Shown piece after piece: positions 26,601 through 35,357 of a stretch of DNA of 64,000 nucleotides (its first letter is position 1; each line of letters starts with the position of its first letter). Origin of the DNA: an uncultured Coriobacteriaceae bacterium (lineage in GTDB: Bacteria; Actinomycetota; Coriobacteriia; Coriobacteriales; Atopobiaceae); NCBI GenBank assembly GCA_902777325.1, contig CACYTH010000003.1:124001-188000 (forward strand), written 5' to 3'. The notes beneath the pieces were generated by a model, which was not told where the DNA came from, did not search any database, and worked only from the letters and a program-made list of their open reading frames with translations. A program made the position numbers and the translations under genes.

Positions 26601-27494
26601 ATGGAACTCCGCACGCTTCGCTACTTTTTGGCCGTGGCCTACGAGGGCAACATCTCTCGGGCGGCCGAGTCGCTCTACATCGCGCAGCCGTCGCTCTCGC
26701 GCCAGATCCAGAGTCTGGAGAAGGAGCTGGGTTGCCAGCTGTTCGTCCGCAAGAGCCACCGTGTGGAGCTGACGCCCGAGGGCCTTGAGCTGCGCAGCCG
26801 CGCCACCGAGGTGCTTGAGATGGTTGGGCGCATAGAGGACGAGTTTGCCCAGCGCGATGCCGAGGCCATCACAGGTGACGTGCACATCGTGGCAGCGGAG
26901 ACGGCCGGCATGCGTCTGGTGGCGCGTGTGATCGCTGATATTCACGAGGCGCATCCGCAAATCGAGTTCCACCTGCATACGGGTGACGACCTGCAGGCCT
27001 CTGACATGCTGGACAAGGGCTTGGCCGACTTTGCGGTCATCTGCCAGCCGGCGAACCTCGTCAGCTATCACGTGCGCGACCTGCCCGACAGGGATGTCTG
27101 GGGCGTGATCATGCGTGCGGATGACCCGCTAGCCGATGAGACGGGCATCACCCCGGCACAGCTCGCCAAGCGCTCGGCCTACTTCAGCCGTCAGCAGGTG
27201 AGCCTTTCTCACGAGACCAATCCCCTGCGCAACTGGCTGGGCCACTACCGTGGCCATACCAAGCAGGTGGGAACGCTCGACCTCGTGCGCAACGCCGGGG
27301 CGATGGTGGCGGCCGGCGACGCACTGGCTGTCACGTTCCAAGGCATCGGTGGTTACGATGGTGACGAACTGGCCTTTCGTCCCTTTGAGCCGCGGCTTGA
27401 GACGGGCTCCGTCTTTGCCTGGAAGCGCCACCGCACCTTCAGCGAGGCCAGCCGCGTGTTCCTCGACGCGATGCGCGCCCAGCTGGAGGGGTAG
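26601..27494 (+). CDS. LysR family transcriptional regulator
   Basis: A 297-residue LysR regulator. The N-terminal ELRTLRYFLAVAYEGNISRA with SLYIAQPSLSRQIQSLEKEL is the winged helix-turn-helix; residues 90-295 are the two-lobed effector domain. The ATG at 26601 follows AGAGGGGAT. It lies 29 bases after the ADP-ribosylglycohydrolase stop, so the two may be cotranscribed, which is unusual because LysR genes are mostly divergent from their target. It resembles CynR/CysL-type members. No target site is evident. Confidence 0.9.
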   Translation: MELRTLRYFLAVAYEGNISRAAESLYIAQPSLSRQIQSLEKELGCQLFVRKSHRVELTPEGLELRSRATEVLEMVGRIEDEFAQRDAEAITGDVHIVAAETAGMRLVARVIADIHEAHPQIEFHLHTGDDLQASDMLDKGLADFAVICQPANLVSYHVRDLPDRDVWGVIMRADDPLADETGITPAQLAKRSAYFSRQQVSLSHETNPLRNWLGHYRGHTKQVGTLDLVRNAGAMVAAGDALAVTFQGIGGYDGDELAFRPFEPRLETGSVFAWKRHRTFSEASRVFLDAMRAQLEG

Positions 27495-27534
27495 AAACTG
27501 CTATTCCGTTCGGGCGGCGTGGCAGATTATTGAA

Positions 27535-27568
27535 GGCGGCGACCCCACAGTGCCGTGGGGTCGCCGCC
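27535..27568. terminator. Bidirectional terminator between LysR and aldo/keto reductase
   Basis: A perfect 14-bp stem (27535-27548 with 27555-27568) and a 6-base loop, centred between convergent genes. Confidence 0.85.
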
Positions 27569-27591
27569 ATTCGGTCGCTTTGAGCTTTTTG

Positions 27592-28575
27592 TTACTGCTG
27601 GCCAAACCTCTCGGGATGCATCTCGTCGAGGCGCGCTTCAATGTCGGCCATCTCGTCGGGCGTGAGGATGATGTCGGCAGCCGCGAGGTTCTCGCGCATG
27701 CGGGCGGGGTTGGTGGTGCCGGGGATGGGTACGAGGTACGGGCGCTTGTTGAGGATCCAGGCGAGGCAGAGCTGAGTCCAGGTGCACTCGTGCTTCTGGG
27801 AGTACTCCTCCAGCAGGGCGTAGAGCGGTGCCGCCTCGGCCACGCCCCTCTCCGAGTACTGCGGAATGAAGCGACGGAAGTCGTCGCCCTCGCGCATGAG
27901 GTGCTTGATGTCCGCCGGTGCGGTGAGGAAGCCCTTCATGAGCGGGGTGTAGGTGGTGGCGGCGATGCCGAGCTCCTCGAGCACGGGGAAGAGCTTCTCG
28001 GTGTCGCGGTTGGCCATGTTGAGCTTGTTCTGGATGACCGCGACGGGCGTGACGGCATGCGCGCGGCGCAGGTAGTCTGGATCGGTGACCTCGGAGATGC
28101 CCCAGGCGAGTACCTTGCCTTCCTTCATGAGCTCGCCCACGACTCCGGCCAGCTCCTCCGGACTCACGCGCTCGTCGCGACGCGCCTGGTAGAGGATGTC
28201 CAGATGATCGGTGCGCAGCTGGCGCAGGCTCGTCTCCACAGTCTTACGAATGACGGCTTCGGAGGAGTCGTAGACGAAGGTGTGGCCCGGGCCAATCTTG
28301 ACGCCGAACTTGGTGGCGATGGTCACCTGGTCGCGCACGGGCTCCAGCGCCTCGCCCACCACGAGCTCGTTGTTGGCGTCGTTACCAGCGCGGGTGACGC
28401 CCGTGTACATGCCTGACGTGTCGAAGTAGGTGTAGCCGGCATCCACTGCCTCGCGCACAACGCGCACGGCGTCATCGTGCTCCATGGCGTAGCCGTGGGC
28501 ATGCGAGAGTCCCATGCAGCCGTAACCCACTGCACTGATCTCAAACCCGCTGGTACCCAAAGTCCTTGTCTGCAT
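27592..28575 (-). CDS. Aldo/keto reductase lacking the catalytic His
   Basis: A 327-residue AKR protein close to the YakC/AKR13 group. Asp and Tyr of the tetrad are in YFDTSGMYTG and Lys in ATKFGV, but the segment that normally reads YYxHRxD is ILYQARRD, with Ala in place of His. The cofactor end IPGTTNPARM is normal. In other AKRs loss of this His lowers activity or changes the reaction, so the substrate may be unusual. The ATG at 28575 has GGAGGGGCAGC upstream. The gene is transcribed away from element 2 and convergent with LysR. Confidence 0.88.
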   Translation of the reverse strand: MQTRTLGTSGFEISAVGYGCMGLSHAHGYAMEHDDAVRVVREAVDAGYTYFDTSGMYTGVTRAGNDANNELVVGEALEPVRDQVTIATKFGVKIGPGHTFVYDSSEAVIRKTVETSLRQLRTDHLDILYQARRDERVSPEELAGVVGELMKEGKVLAWGISEVTDPDYLRRAHAVTPVAVIQNKLNMANRDTEKLFPVLEELGIAATTYTPLMKGFLTAPADIKHLMREGDDFRRFIPQYSERGVAEAAPLYALLEEYSQKHECTWTQLCLAWILNKRPYLVPIPGTTNPARMRENLAAADIILTPDEMADIEARLDEMHPERFGQQ

Positions 28576-28739
28576 CTTGCTGCCCCTCCGTCTGGTTTCC
28601 TCTGATTTCATTCAAGCAGCTTAGAGAAGGCATGTCTAATGCCTATCAAAAATCATTAGTGATGCAGTATTGGTATGATTTAAGCGTGTCGGCAACATTG
28701 GTAGCGGTCAGCCGTATTGATCGTGTAAGCGGGTGACAA

Positions 28740-28932
28740 CCAGAGTGGCAGGATTTACGCGTTTTGGCAATCGGGCTGTCCGATGTCCGCGGCACGTGCG
28801 TCACGGATAAAGCTGGTCTCGGAAAATCGCAGGTAAATGAGCTGCAGCAAGTACCAAGAAAATACCGAGAAACGAGTGGTGCGGACCATCCTGGAAATCG
28901 ATTGCCAAAACGCGTAAATCCTGCCGCTCTGG
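28740..28932. repeat. 193-bp inverted-repeat element 2
   Basis: Arms of 34 bp at 28740-28773 and 28899-28932 match as inverted repeats at 33 of 34 positions. Each contains GTTTTGGCAATCG, shared with element 1 at 10719-10894, while the outer halves differ between the two elements but agree within each. No coding content is seen inside. No target-site duplication is obvious. Confidence 0.78.
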
Positions 28933-29022
28933 TCGACCCGCGCTCCACGACCCACGCCACAGTCATCGGTTCAATGCCTGTTGCGTTGGGTACCCTAGCC
29001 TCGTCTGATGTGTTCCGAATCG

Positions 29023-29118
29023 GAACTGCTCACAACCTCGTGTGTTGTGAGCAGTTCTGCCATAAAAAGGCAGTTGAGAAGAGGTGGTTTGCTCACAATA
29101 AGGCAGTTGTGAGCAGTT
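29023..29118. repeat. Cluster of TTGTGAGCAGTT repeats and hairpin
   Basis: GAACTGCTCACAAC (29023-29036) and GTTGTGAGCAGTTC (29044-29057) form a perfect 14-bp hairpin. GTTGTGAGCAGTT recurs at 29106-29118, with an inverted GCTCACAA at 29091-29098. CTGCC and GGCAG boxes lie between them. The role is unknown. Confidence 0.75.
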
Positions 29119-29394
29119 TTGCAGAGTCCTGTCTTGACTTTGTGCGACGGGGAGGTTACTCAGGGCGGGGGCAAGACTGGTGTCGTCACTTGCTTCAAGC
29201 ACTTTCCCGGCGCCGGTGACGGCAGCGACTTCCACAAGGCGATTCCCATCACGCTGGAGCGGCTGGAGAACGAGGGCCTCGGCGCTTTTGTAACCGCCGT
29301 CGAAAACGATGCTGACATGGTCATGACCTCTGTCTGCACCTTCCCCGCCTTCGACGACGAGGTGCTCTACGCGCGCGGCACGGGTGCGGCGTAG
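29119..29394 (+). pseudogene. GH3 (NagZ-like) gene remnant
   Basis: About 85 residues match the middle of family 3 beta-N-acetylglucosaminidases: VVTCFKHFPGAGDGSDFH is the KHFPG substrate-binding segment, and an ADMVMTSVCTFPAF stretch follows at the usual spacing. The N-terminal 150 or so residues and the rest of the barrel are absent, and the frame ends at a TAG soon after. No plausible start is present. It is a small relic of a cytoplasmic amino-sugar hydrolase. Confidence 0.72.
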
Positions 29395-29453
29395 CGGGAG
29401 CCCGATCGACCGATTGCGTCGAGCCCCGCCCTGTGTGGCTGCGGCCCTCGTGG

Positions 29454-32150
29454 CTAGAGAAGGCTTCCGTGACGCCTGACGTAGACGCGGCGCACCACAA
29501 GCACGGATGCACCGTATGCAAGCGCAATCAGGGCAACCATGATGACGGCAACCGCGGGAAGTACGGACAGGTCGATCACGTACCCAAGGCGCGTGCAGCA
29601 CATGGCTCCAGCCGTGATGATGCCGGCGACTCCCAGCACGCCGATCTGCCAGCTCGCGTGGCTCTCGACAAAGGGGCGCAGCTCGGTGCGCAGCAGATGC
29701 ACGGCAAGCACCTGCGTGACCATGCTTTCCAAGAGCCATCCGGCTTGGAAGGTGGCGGCAAAGGCAAGCTGCCCCGCCGCATCCTGCTGCGCCCAGGTGC
29801 CACCGCAGACCATCGGGCAGACCACCATGAACAGCACCAGAAACGTGGCGATGTCAAACACCGAGCTGATGGGCCCGAACCAGCGCATGAACGACGAGAT
29901 TGAGCTGGAGTCCCAGGCGCGAGGCTTGCGCAGCGCGTCCTCGTCCACCGCGTCCCACGGCATGGCGATGCAGGTGAGGTCATATACGAAGTTGAGGAAC
30001 AGCAGCTGCACGGCGGTCATGGGCAGGAAGGGGAGGAAGGCGCTCGCGACCAGCACGCTAAAGACGTTGCCGAAGTTGGAGCTCGCCGTCATCTTGACGT
30101 ACTTGTTCATGTTGGCAAAGGTGCGGCGGCCGCCCTCGACGCCGCGCTCGAGGACCATCAGGTCCTTCTCCAGCAGGATGATGTCGGCAGCTTCCTTAGC
30201 CACGTCGGCGCCCGTGTCAACGCTCACGCCGCAGTCGGCCTGACGCATGGCTGCCGCGTCGTTGACGCCGTCACCCATGAACCCGACGACGTGCCCGTTG
30301 TGCTGCAGGGCGGCCACGACGCGGGCCTTCTGGTCGGGTGAGAGCTTGGCAAACAGCACCGTCCCCTCGACCTTGGCGCGCAGCGTCTCGTCGGAGAGCC
30401 CCTCGACCTGAGAGCCCTCGAGCACCTCACCCGTGCCAAGGCCAAGCTCGTCGCAGACATGGCTGGCAACGCGTGCGGAATCGCCCGTGAGAACCTTGGT
30501 GGCAACGCCATGTGACGCCAGTGCCTCGATGGCCTGGCTGGCATCCTGCTTGGGCGGATCGAGAAAGGCCAGGTATCCGATGAGGGTCATCTCGCGCTCG
30601 TGCTCGACGGTCAGGTTACTTACGCCAGCAGGGTCATCCTTGCATGCGACGCCCAGAACGCGCATGCCGTCGTCGGACAGGTCGTGCGCACGCTCGAGCA
30701 CCTCAGACTCGATCTCGCGGGTGAGCGGGATCGTCTTGCCTGCGAGCTCTACGCTGCTGCAGATGGAGAGTATCTCCTCGAGCGCTCCTTTGGTGATCAT
30801 GCGCGTGTGGCCGACCTCGTCACCCACGACCACGCTCACCCGACGGCGCTCGTAGTCAAAGGGCAGCTCGTCCACCAAGAAGTTGTCCGCGACGAGAGCC
30901 TTGTCATCCAGGCCGGTCTCGTCGTGCGCGCATTTGATGATGGCCGTGTCGATGAGGTTGAGCATGCCGGTCTCAAAGTGGCTGTTGAGGAAGGCGTGGC
31001 GCAGCACCCGCATGTCCTCGTGGCCGGTGACGTCAAGATGACGCTCCAGCACCACGCGGTCCTCGGTCAGCGTCCCGGTCTTGTCGCAGCACAGCACGTC
31101 GATGGACCCAAGATTCTGGATCGCGTCCAGGCGCTTGACCACCACCTTGCTGTGGCTGAGGTCGACGGCGCCCTTGGCCAGGCATGTGGTTACGATCATT
31201 GGCAACATCTCGGGCGTCAGTCCGACGGCGACCGAGAGCGAGAACAGCAGCGCGCTGAGCCAGTCACCCTTTGTCAGCACGTTGATGACAAAGACGATGG
31301 GTACCACGATGACCATCAGACGGACAAGCAGCAGGGACACGTCGCGAATGCCACGGTCGTAGGCGGTCTGCTTGCCGGAGGCGTCCAGCCGTGCGGCGAT
31401 GCTGCCCAGCTCGGTCTGCTCGCCTACGCGCACGGCCACGCCGATTCCCGTTCCCGAGATGACCGTGGTACCGAGAAACGCGAGGTTCGCTGCCTCGAGT
31501 GGCGGGAGAAGACCGTCGGTCGGAGCGGGAGCCTTTTCGATGGCGTCAGACTCTCCCGTGAGTGCCGACTGGCCCACAAACAGGTCTCGGGCTGCGACGA
31601 TACGCAGGTCGGCGGGCACGATGTCGCCAGCTGCAAGGTGGACGATGTCGCCCACCACCACCTCGTCGAGCGGAATCTCGGTACGTCCCGTGCCTGCACG
31701 CTCCACGCAGCAGGTGGTCTCGATGCTCTCCGCAAGGGCCGCGGCCGCATCGGCTCCACGCGTCTCCTGCACGAAGCGCAGGATGACGGACACCAGGGCC
31801 ATGGCGGCAATCAGCAGGGGAGTCGCTGGATCTTTGGTGCCCGGCGCCGCAAAGATGACGTCGGTGGCGAGGGATACCACGCCCAGCGCCAGGAGGATGA
31901 GGACGAAGGGATCCCCAAAGGCCTGCAGAAAGCGCAGCGGCGCCGGCACTCGCTCGGCCCGTGCCATCTGGTTGGCACCATGATTCTCGCGCGACGCCTC
32001 GACCTCGTCAGGTGTCAGGCCATTGCGCCTGGTATGGAGCTCGTCGTAAACGCCCGGGGTGTCGAGGGTGGCGATGTACGAGAGCCACGTCTGCTCCATC
32101 ACGCCGGTCGGGTTGTTGCGACGGATGGTGCGCTTGGTTACTTTGGTCAT
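29454..32150 (-). CDS. mgtA: Mg2+-transporting P-type ATPase MgtA
   Basis: An 898-residue P3B-type ATPase, the same length as E. coli MgtA, that imports Mg2+ with ATP. The phosphorylated Asp is in CDKTGTLTED near residue 360, LTGESDAIEK forms the actuator TGES loop, and MGDGVNDAAAMRQADCG is the hinge. Ten hydrophobic helices are arranged as expected. AAAGGAGG lies eight bases before the ATG at 32150. A 126-base leader separates it from a 21-codon reading frame with a strong ribosome site (32278-32343), which may control its expression. Low-Mg2+ induction would be expected from family knowledge. Confidence 0.93.
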   Translation of the reverse strand: MTKVTKRTIRRNNPTGVMEQTWLSYIATLDTPGVYDELHTRRNGLTPDEVEASRENHGANQMARAERVPAPLRFLQAFGDPFVLILLALGVVSLATDVIFAAPGTKDPATPLLIAAMALVSVILRFVQETRGADAAAALAESIETTCCVERAGTGRTEIPLDEVVVGDIVHLAAGDIVPADLRIVAARDLFVGQSALTGESDAIEKAPAPTDGLLPPLEAANLAFLGTTVISGTGIGVAVRVGEQTELGSIAARLDASGKQTAYDRGIRDVSLLLVRLMVIVVPIVFVINVLTKGDWLSALLFSLSVAVGLTPEMLPMIVTTCLAKGAVDLSHSKVVVKRLDAIQNLGSIDVLCCDKTGTLTEDRVVLERHLDVTGHEDMRVLRHAFLNSHFETGMLNLIDTAIIKCAHDETGLDDKALVADNFLVDELPFDYERRRVSVVVGDEVGHTRMITKGALEEILSICSSVELAGKTIPLTREIESEVLERAHDLSDDGMRVLGVACKDDPAGVSNLTVEHEREMTLIGYLAFLDPPKQDASQAIEALASHGVATKVLTGDSARVASHVCDELGLGTGEVLEGSQVEGLSDETLRAKVEGTVLFAKLSPDQKARVVAALQHNGHVVGFMGDGVNDAAAMRQADCGVSVDTGADVAKEAADIILLEKDLMVLERGVEGGRRTFANMNKYVKMTASSNFGNVFSVLVASAFLPFLPMTAVQLLFLNFVYDLTCIAMPWDAVDEDALRKPRAWDSSSISSFMRWFGPISSVFDIATFLVLFMVVCPMVCGGTWAQQDAAGQLAFAATFQAGWLLESMVTQVLAVHLLRTELRPFVESHASWQIGVLGVAGIITAGAMCCTRLGYVIDLSVLPAVAVIMVALIALAYGASVLVVRRVYVRRHGSLL

Positions 32151-32277
32151 GGTGAGCCTCCTTTGGTTCGCCGCGAAATGCTCCAAGGTGGGCGACATGG
32201 TGCTTCAGACGCCATGGGGGCTCGGTTGTCAGTGGGTTATTCTCGCGAGGTAGTGCACGAAAGAGGGCGAGAGACAG

Positions 32278-32343
32278 CTATCCGATGGAATCGGTCCCCA
32301 TGGTGCGGTTTACTATGCAAGGTTTGTCGGCATTAGCATCCAT
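32278..32343 (-). CDS. Candidate mgtA leader peptide, 21 residues
   Basis: A short frame MDANADKPCIVNRTMGTDSIG ending in TAG. AGGAGG sits six bases before its ATG, one of the best ribosome sites in the window, and a promoter-like TTGCCT/TATAGT pair lies about 30 bases further up. It is followed by a 127-base leader and then mgtA. E. coli and Salmonella mgtA are controlled by translation of the leader peptide MgtL; this peptide is different in sequence and only singly proline-containing, so any mechanism is inferred. Confidence 0.55.
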   Translation of the reverse strand: MDANADKPCIVNRTMGTDSIG

Positions 32344-32382
32344 GGAGCACCTCCTCGAGCTCGGATTTCGATATTCGCTGCC

Positions 32383-32411
32383 ACTATAGAATCAGAGAAA
32401 TGTAAAGGCAA
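32383..32411 (-). promoter_or_regulatory. Candidate promoter for leader peptide and mgtA
   Basis: On the minus strand TTGCCT (32406-32411) and TATAGT (32383-32388) are separated by exactly 17 bases, close to the sigma-70 consensus. Transcription would begin near 32376, giving a leader of only about 32 bases before the small reading frame, so there is no room for a Mg2+ riboswitch ahead of it. Confidence 0.6.
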
Positions 32412-32524
32412 GCGTTACCCGATGATGTCATAGTTCCGTGGTTGACTGGTCTGCCCCTACGAACGCCATTGCCACACCTGTCACATGCTAAGGTGGTTGG
32501 AGGCCGCATACATGAGGAGGGACC

Positions 32525-33754
32525 ATGCGCATCCAGAGGTTGACGACCGCCGACGAGCTCTTTGAGAGCGAGCGTGTGCTTGCCACGGCGTTTTTGCACC
32601 CATGGGATGAGAAGGAGGCGCGCGAGAAGGCGGAGTCCCAGGCGGCGGGCACGGCACCTGTCCCTGAGGAGAGCTGGGGCATCTTCGACGATGCCGACAA
32701 GCTCGTTTGCAGCATCTCGACCCTCCGCCACCAGCTGGCCTTTGGTGGTCAGGCGATCCCTGTTGGCGAGGTCCACATGGTGGGGTCGCTCCCTGAGGGG
32801 CGTGGCGGTGGCAACGTGCGCACGCTCATGGCGGAGATCCTGCGCCACTTCAAGCAGCGCGGCGATCAGATGGCGGTGCTCATCCCGTTCTCGTTCTCGT
32901 TCTATCGCAAGTTCGGCTTCGAGCTGGCGGCGCGTAGGATGACGCAGCGCGTGCCCATCGACCAGCTGGGGGCGTTCGTGTGTGACTATACGGTCACGCG
33001 CGTGAGCAGCGAGCGTGACGCGGCCATCATCCGGCGCCTCTACGACGACTTTGCTGCCGCTCGCAACCTGGCTGAGTTGCGTGGCGATGCCGCATGGACA
33101 TACGCAGGTAATGGCGAATGGGGTGAGCGTGACTTCTTCCACCGTGACAGCATGCGCTACACCTACGTGCTGTGGGACGAGGCCGGCCGCGCCCATGCCT
33201 ACGTGACCTTCATCTTTGTGACTGGCGAAAAGGGGCCCTTCGTGGGAGAGCTCAAGGTGAGCGACCTCGTCTACGACAGTCCTGAGGTCTTCCGCGCGGT
33301 GCTCGGGTTTCTCTACCGCATGCGGGCAAAGGCGACGCACGTCACGTTCGAGCTCATGGACGACATCGACCTGGGCACGCTCATCCCCGATTGCGACCAG
33401 GCCGAGCGTACGGTGGGCGGACACGTTATGGCGCGCCTTCTGGACGTGCCGGGCATGCTGCAGAAGATGCCGCACCCCGCAGGCTCTAGCTCCTATGTGG
33501 TGGAGGTCGAGGACTCCTTCATGCCCGAGAACGACGGCCGCTATCGCGTGTCGTTTGGGGCGGGCAAGGCCACAGCCGTCGAGAAGACCGAGGATGGTGC
33601 GGATCTCTCCGTCACCGAGGAGACCCTCTGCCAGCTGGTCGTGGGTCGCATTGGGCTCGATGACGCGCGCTACCGCGCGGGTACGGTCATCCAGTGCAGC
33701 AAGCAGGTCCTCGAGCAGGTGTTTGTCCGCCGTCCCGTGTGCCTGGACCTGTAG
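32525..33754 (+). CDS. Eis-like GNAT acetyltransferase
   Basis: A 409-residue protein with the Eis layout: an N-terminal GNAT domain, a second GNAT-like domain from about residue 155, and a C-terminal SCP2-like domain from about residue 300. VHMVGSLPEGRGGGNVRTLM near residue 85 is the acetyl-CoA binding motif, and FYRKFGFELA follows the catalytic strand. Mycobacterial Eis acetylates aminoglycosides and peptides; other members are of unknown substrate. GAGGAGGGACC precedes the ATG. It is divergent from the mgtA leader and convergent with the AEC transporter. Confidence 0.88.
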   Translation: MRIQRLTTADELFESERVLATAFLHPWDEKEAREKAESQAAGTAPVPEESWGIFDDADKLVCSISTLRHQLAFGGQAIPVGEVHMVGSLPEGRGGGNVRTLMAEILRHFKQRGDQMAVLIPFSFSFYRKFGFELAARRMTQRVPIDQLGAFVCDYTVTRVSSERDAAIIRRLYDDFAAARNLAELRGDAAWTYAGNGEWGERDFFHRDSMRYTYVLWDEAGRAHAYVTFIFVTGEKGPFVGELKVSDLVYDSPEVFRAVLGFLYRMRAKATHVTFELMDDIDLGTLIPDCDQAERTVGGHVMARLLDVPGMLQKMPHPAGSSSYVVEVEDSFMPENDGRYRVSFGAGKATAVEKTEDGADLSVTEETLCQLVVGRIGLDDARYRAGTVIQCSKQVLEQVFVRRPVCLDL

Positions 33755-33772
33755 CTGGCGCCGGTGCCGCAG

Positions 33773-34705
33773 CTACGCGACGAGGAGCACCACCAGCGTA
33801 TAGGCGATGAGCGTCACCACGATGTAGAGCGACATGAAGGCAGAGGTGAAGCCAGCCTCGCGATTGTCCTTGTAGAGCGGGTACAGGAGCGGCGTCATGC
33901 CAAAGCCGGTGGGGCAGGCGAAGTAGATGAGCACGGCCATCAGGAACTCGTGGTCGGCCATACGCGCATTAAAGAGCAGGAAGAAGCCCAGCACGATGAG
34001 CAGCGACCACGCAAGACGCACGGCACCAAGGCGCAGGATGGGCGCGAGGCTGTCCTTGTCCACGGTGAGGTCGTAGCCCAGGCAGAAGAGGATGAGTCCC
34101 ACGATGGGGCTGGTCACCATGGAGATGGTGGCCGACCAGGCGCTTCCGAAGGGCGAGGCGAGGATGAGCCCGTAGAGCCCCGTGAGGTTGAGGATGAGAC
34201 CCGCCACGACTGCGATGATGAAGGGGCTTGTCACGATGCCGCGGACGATGTCGGCTGCGCTCGTGCCCTTGGCGGACTCGCGGGCGATCATGATGGGGAT
34301 GACGACAAAGCAGGTAAAGGTGCCTGCAAGGTCGAAGATGACGGTGTTGGACGAGGCCCCCACGATGGAGAGGTAGAGGGGCAGTGCCACGTTGCCGCCC
34401 TCATGCGTGGAGAGCAGGTACTTGGAGAAGTGCGCACGCTCGGGGCCAGTGAAGCGTGCCGTGAGCGGTCCGACCACCAGCATGGCCAGCAGGTACATGA
34501 CAAACACGTAGCCGACGATGGGCATGACGCCCATGTCGAGGTCGGCGCTCGCCATCAGGTTGAAGATCATGATGGGGAAGAGCAGGTCGAAGATGACGGA
34601 GTTGGCGCCAGCCTTGCTCTCAGGGGAGACCCATCCAAACTGGTGCGACGCCCAGCCGAGCGCGAGCATGAAGAAGACGGGCAGAAGGGTGGTGAGAGCG
34701 GCCAT
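33773..34705 (-). CDS. AEC family transporter
   Basis: A 310-residue membrane protein of the auxin efflux carrier (AEC) family with about ten helices in two inverted halves. NSVIFDLLFPIMIFNLMA near residue 35 and the GGNVALPLYLSIVG block near residue 105 are family signatures. Bacterial members move malate, malonate or other small carboxylates, though substrates are rarely proved. AAAGGATCATC precedes the ATG. The Nudix gene starts upstream on the same strand, with its stop 111 bases away. Confidence 0.88.
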   Translation of the reverse strand: MAALTTLLPVFFMLALGWASHQFGWVSPESKAGANSVIFDLLFPIMIFNLMASADLDMGVMPIVGYVFVMYLLAMLVVGPLTARFTGPERAHFSKYLLSTHEGGNVALPLYLSIVGASSNTVIFDLAGTFTCFVVIPIMIARESAKGTSAADIVRGIVTSPFIIAVVAGLILNLTGLYGLILASPFGSAWSATISMVTSPIVGLILFCLGYDLTVDKDSLAPILRLGAVRLAWSLLIVLGFFLLFNARMADHEFLMAVLIYFACPTGFGMTPLLYPLYKDNREAGFTSAFMSLYIVVTLIAYTLVVLLVA

Positions 34706-34816
34706 GATGATCCTTTCCTGGAGTGGTCGTCACCATCATATGGCCTAAGCTTGGGCCGTTAAAATGCCCGCTTCGTATCTTGTGCAATGCAATTTGGATA
34801 TGACGACCGCCGGGGA

Positions 34817-35335
34817 TCAGAGGGTGCCGTCTGCGGTGAGCGCCTGACGCAGGCGCTCGTAGTGCAGGAAGGTTCCACTCTCTGCGAGCTCGGTGATCTC
34901 ATCCCAGGTTGCGAGTCGGAAGCTGATCGCCTCACCATCTACCAGCGACACGTCCTCCGGCGCAAAGTCCAGGCGCACGTGGTAGATGTCCACAAAGTAG
35001 TTGTCGCCGCGCTTAAGATCGACGTTCTCGTAGCTGTACACCGGCTCGACCTCAATCTGCCCCAGGTCAAGACCCACCTCCTCGGGCACCTCTCGCCAAA
35101 GGGCCTCAAGCGAACTCTCGCCAGCGCGCACGCCGCCACCGGTGACCTCCCACCAGCCGGCGCCCCAGTGCTTGTCCAGCGAGCGCTGCGTGATGAGCAG
35201 CCGTCCCTGTGTGTCCTCGATGAGCGCGAGCACGTACAGCATGTACTGGCCCTCGGAGAGAAACGCGCCCTCCCGCGGGATGGTGATTCCGGTGAGCTGG
35301 CGATTGCGGTCGTAGATGTCGATCATCTCTTGCAT
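34817..35335 (-). CDS. Nudix hydrolase
   Basis: A 172-residue Nudix protein. The box reads GGGVRAGESSLEALWREVPEEVG, with the metal-binding REVPEE in place. The N-terminal MIDIYDRNRQLTG resembles isopentenyl-diphosphate isomerase-like and YfcD-type Nudix proteins that begin with a short strand about carrying out a hydrolysis of a nucleoside or prenyl diphosphate. The ATG at 35335 trims 27 codons from the open frame; a GGGAGACCC-type site precedes it. The stop of the DUF975/CmpB gene lies 22 bases upstream, so the two probably share a transcript. Confidence 0.85.
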   Translation of the reverse strand: MQEMIDIYDRNRQLTGITIPREGAFLSEGQYMLYVLALIEDTQGRLLITQRSLDKHWGAGWWEVTGGGVRAGESSLEALWREVPEEVGLDLGQIEVEPVYSYENVDLKRGDNYFVDIYHVRLDFAPEDVSLVDGEAISFRLATWDEITELAESGTFLHYERLRQALTADGTL

Positions 35336-35357
35336 GGGGTCTCCCGTCGTAAGTCTC

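Noticed and set aside
32151-32277. Mg2+ riboswitch (M-box or mgtA sensor) ahead of mgtA
   Set aside because: The 127-base gap shows no conserved M-box features that I can recognise and lies after the candidate leader peptide. A covariance search would be decisive.
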